From contig JAVTVX010000002.1 of NCBI GenBank assembly GCA_033439265.1, positions 12,444,174 through 12,508,173 on the forward strand: a DNA stretch of 64,000 nucleotides, written 5' to 3'. The notes under the pieces were generated by a model. The model had not been told where the DNA came from and searched no databases. It was given only the letters and a program-made list of their open reading frames with translations. Of the stretch, positions 61,163 to 64,000 are shown one piece after another. The position numbers and the translations under genes were made by a program. The stretch is from Dillenia suffruticosa (Eukaryota; Streptophyta; Magnoliopsida; Dilleniales; Dilleniaceae). Position 1 is the stretch's first letter, and every line of letters starts with the position of its first letter.

Positions 61163-61420
61163 GAGGGTTTATAGAAGAACATTCATAAGGAAAAACCGTA
61201 CTTTGTAGTGAAAGGTCCCCAATTGCGGAAGGTTTAATTTTTGCCGGGTCAAATGTCATCTGACGGACACCCCAAGTGACGCTGACAACTCTGCTAATAC
61301 TACTCTCATCACACGAGCCTAACAAACTCTCTGCCTCTTTCTATCAATTTCTGGTTGCAGCTTTGACAGATTTTAGTGAAGTGGGGTTTTCACATTCCTT
61401 CTTCTATTCTCCATTTGAAG

Positions 61421-62272
61421 GTATTCTCTCTTTTAACACTTTCTCTCTCATGCTATTGTCTCTGTCCGAATTACCCATTTTAGTTTTTGATGCTATTTGT
61501 CATTTTTAGGTTCTTGGTATTATGCAGATGGGCTCAATTCATGCTCTAGAGGGTCTCTGTATAGTGTCTGGTAAAATTTGGAAATGGGTTTCTGACCTTT
61601 GATGTTTTTGTCCTGTTTGGTTCCTAAATGAGCACACTATTTTGAGGTTTTTTGCGTGACCTTTTTTTTCGGTGTTTTTTAAGGCAATTTCTAGGCAAGT
61701 TGTCTTTATTATGTGATAGTTGAGAAGTGTTTGTATTCTATGATGGTATCTGCGTGGGTCTGCAAGTTACTTAATTTGACAAATTTGAGCGACTCAAAGT
61801 TCCTAGGATTTTCTGATTCAAGAAGAGATAGTATTACTAATTTCGAGAGTTTGTCGGATTTAACTCCACATGTAGTTCACATGAATCTGAATATTCATAG
61901 TTAAAATTGTTTCAGTGGTTATTTTGTATTTGGGAATGCATATCTAAACACAGTTTTGATAAGGTTTTCATTAGTTTCGTGATATTTCAACACTTCTGTT
62001 GTTTATGCTTATGTAAAGGGCCCATTCCTGCATCTCAAGGGGTTCTTGAGAACATGTACATCAATTAATTTTGACCAAGAAAAAGCATCATCTGATTCCT
62101 GTATTTGGGTATACCAATATTCTCTCGCAACATTTGATTAGTTGTGGAAATCTTGGTTATGAAAAGTTTACTTCCCAGATATGTGACGGCATACAAGCTG
62201 TTTAAAGTTTTCCGTCTATATATTTGACAAGAATTTGATTTCCATCAACATTTTATTTCTTCTTATTTTCAG
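61421..62272 (+). other. Probable 5' UTR intron of the TRM-like gene
   Basis: Donor ATTTGAAG|GTATTC at 61421 and acceptor TTTTCAG at 62272 bracket a T-rich 852-bp stretch without coding signal. The start codon lies 79 bases into the next exon. Inferred from splice signals only. Confidence 0.5.
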
Positions 62273-62350
62273 GTTCAATGTTATCTTTTATGAGTTGTGT
62301 TTTAAAAAAGCACAAGCTGTAGTTGAGTATCAAGTGCTAGTCCAGTGAAC

Positions 62351-64000
62351 ATGGCAAAGAAATCACCAGTGAGCTCTATCTTACCCGAAACACATCAATC
62401 CAGCTGTTTGTGGGGCTTAATTGGCATCTTTGATTTTCGGCAAGGCTATTCCAGCCAAAAGCTTCTTTCAGATGGGAGGCATACAAACAGACATGAGACT
62501 GGTATGTAATTTTCTTTTTCATATATTCTTTAAGTAATTTCAATTCAGAAACTTCAACTTGATATGTTCTACGTGAGCAGTCTTCCTTGCCTTTGTGCAA
62601 TCAGCAGTCTGGGCACTTGTAAACTCATTTCTGATGGCTGTCTAGTTTTCCAAAATATAAGCATTTACTCCTTCATATACTAGGGCAAATTCAGAAAACC
62701 TTTTGGAGAATTGTGTGTATCTGGATAAAAGTCCCTTGTTGGGAAATAAAGAAGTGCTTAAGCTCTTGCATGACTAGTCATTAAATAATAAATATTAACA
62801 CTCATTTTGGTCCTAGAGAGTATAAGGCAATCTTCTATTTAGAATTTTAATCTACTTATTTAAGGATTTTATATCCAGCAATCTTAACACATCATTTTGG
62901 CATACAGGAGTTGGATATTCATGGAGTAAACTCAATATGTTGACCGAGTCTGATGAAAAGCGCCAAGGAGTTGATGTAAGAAGGAGCACCTTACTCCTAA
63001 TCCCGAATCAAAAAATTTTGACTGATGTGAATATTTCTACTCAAATAATATTTACTGGTGCTAGATACCTGTGGCTTTTTTAGATTTCGTTCCTTCTTTA
63101 GTGTGTGTCTTTGTGGGGATTAGATCTGCTTTGTTAGGAACTGTGGAATTCTTGTAGATGGTAATGAAACTCCTATGCCAGGAATTATCTTTATTCTGCC
63201 TGCTTGAGAAGTCTGCGTGTTCTATGGAATTAGCTTGATCTGTGCCATGTCATTTTCTTGTAGTCCTACGTTGGGTTCTCACTCGTCAGACCATCCTAGT
63301 TCTTAGTCCAAATAATAGCAATCCTGGTATTTCTAGAAAGTCCATCATAATTACTCTCTCCAGCTGACTTATGCAAGTAAAAAAATAAAATATAACAATG
63401 ACAAAACTTGTTATAAACGGCGAAGGGATTTTATGAAAAATTAGATTGTATTTTGTTTGTTAGATTGTCCATGCTTCTAGTTCACTGTTCTATGCAAATT
63501 AAATTCTGTTTTCCTATTTGGATGGTTATTTTTCTGAAGTTGTATGCCAAGTCAAGAGTTGAATCATCTATCTTCCTTTTTTTATTTCTAGACATAGAAT
63601 GCCATAAAGGCCAACACAAGTTGGTCTCTTGATCTGTTTCAGGATGGCAAAGACAAGAAAACACAGTCAAGATATGATAATGTGAAAAGTGTGAAGAAAC
63701 TCATTGAAGAAGAGACATCTACGGGGCAATATCCAGGGAAACAAATTCCTTTTGTCAAAGATGGACGTAAGCTTTCTGAATATGAACTAGCTCGCCTATC
63801 GAAAAACCACAAAAAGGAAGGGGAGTCTGCCTGTGAAATGCCAGTACATGATTTGGAAGATTCAAGTAGTGTTGGGCATCAGCATCCTTTTGATGCCACT
63901 TTATCAGAAACTTCAAATGAAGTTGACTGTGCATCAATAGGAGTGGAAGACTTCAACAATGAAACTCCTCAGAGACAAAGAGAGAACTCTGGTGCAGAGA
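62351..64000 (+). CDS. TRM/DUF4378-like protein, 5' part (partial)
   Basis: Exons 62351-62501, 62908-62975 and 63643 to beyond the window, joined in phase. The product starts MAKKSPVSSILPETHQSSCL, then WGLIGIFDFRQG and YSSQKLLSDGRH, the N-terminal block of the large plant DUF3741/DUF4378 family that includes TON1-recruiting-motif (TRM) proteins. A Lys/Glu-rich region follows with VKKLIEEE, also typical of that family's N-terminal part. TRM proteins link TON1/PP2A to the cortical cytoskeleton (family knowledge). The C-terminal DUF4378 is outside the window, so the assignment rests on the first 180 or so residues. The ATG is the first in the exon after the 5' UTR intron. Confidence 0.65.

Larger units (their letters stand above)
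56620..61240. other. Long gene-free interval
   Basis: AT-rich; open frames are short and without domains. Includes dispersed AT-rich repeat copies near 59480-59640 and 59840-59960 (ATATAATTTTAAATAT-type), related to 20470-20600. Microsatellites are listed separately. No RNA gene seen. Confidence 0.4.

Noticed and set aside
1-64000. CRISPR arrays, operons, riboswitches, phage or bacterial defence genes
   Set aside because: None seen; the window is plant nuclear DNA and its repeats are microsatellites, transposable elements and tandem duplicates.

Overview
This is nuclear DNA of a flowering plant, almost certainly a eudicot. The evidence is AT-rich intergenic sequence, many (CT)n/(GA)n and (TA)n microsatellites, genes split by short GT-AG introns, and plant-specific families (YODA MAPKKK, PIP1 aquaporin, TIC32-like SDRs, plastid MurE homologue). 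I cannot name the species. Gene models were built by hand: each predicted donor and acceptor was checked for GT/AG and for phase continuity.

Layout: (1) 106-3807, + strand, the 3' part of a YODA-type MAPKKK gene; its 5' half lies left of the window. (2) 5030-18480, - strand, a tandem cluster of three intact eight-exon TIC32-like short-chain dehydrogenase genes (A 6697-11220, B 12052-14270, C 16728-18471) plus an orphan first-exon relic at about 5031-5168. B and C sit in a roughly 3.8-kb duplicated block that includes their flanks. (3) 20.2-23.6 kb, gene-free, with a 438-bp terminal-repeat retrotransposon in miniature (TRIM) and a tRNA-derived insertion. (4) 23605-26120, - strand, an intact four-exon PIP1 aquaporin. 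(5) 26.2-30.4 kb, gene-free. (6) 30414-44691, - strand, a complete 14-exon signal-peptide-peptidase-like (SPPL) protease gene (541 aa). Its 8.8-kb third intron carries a defective Ty3/gypsy-type LTR retrotransposon (36084-42333) in antisense orientation and a second terminal-inverted-repeat element. (7) 46.6-47.8 kb, - strand, a broken gene of unrecognised family. (8) 49.6 kb, a tRNA-derived SINE with long target-site duplications. (9) 51.2-51.7 kb, an inverted-repeat element. (10) 52398-56614, - strand, a degenerate intron-bearing copy of the plastid MurE-like gene, interrupted by a 521-bp solo LTR with a perfect 5-bp duplication. (11) 56.6-61.2 kb, gene-free. (12) From about 61.3 kb to the right edge, + strand, the 5' part of a TRM/DUF4378-like gene.

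The genes form no pathway or operon; this is an ordinary plant chromosomal neighbourhood. I found no new enzymatic or defence system. The most interesting content is structural: recent tandem SDR expansion, two genes whose 5' splice sites lie at the start of CT microsatellites, an SPPL gene that has kept its reading frame around a multi-kb retrotransposon, and several small mobile elements whose ends and target duplications can be read directly.
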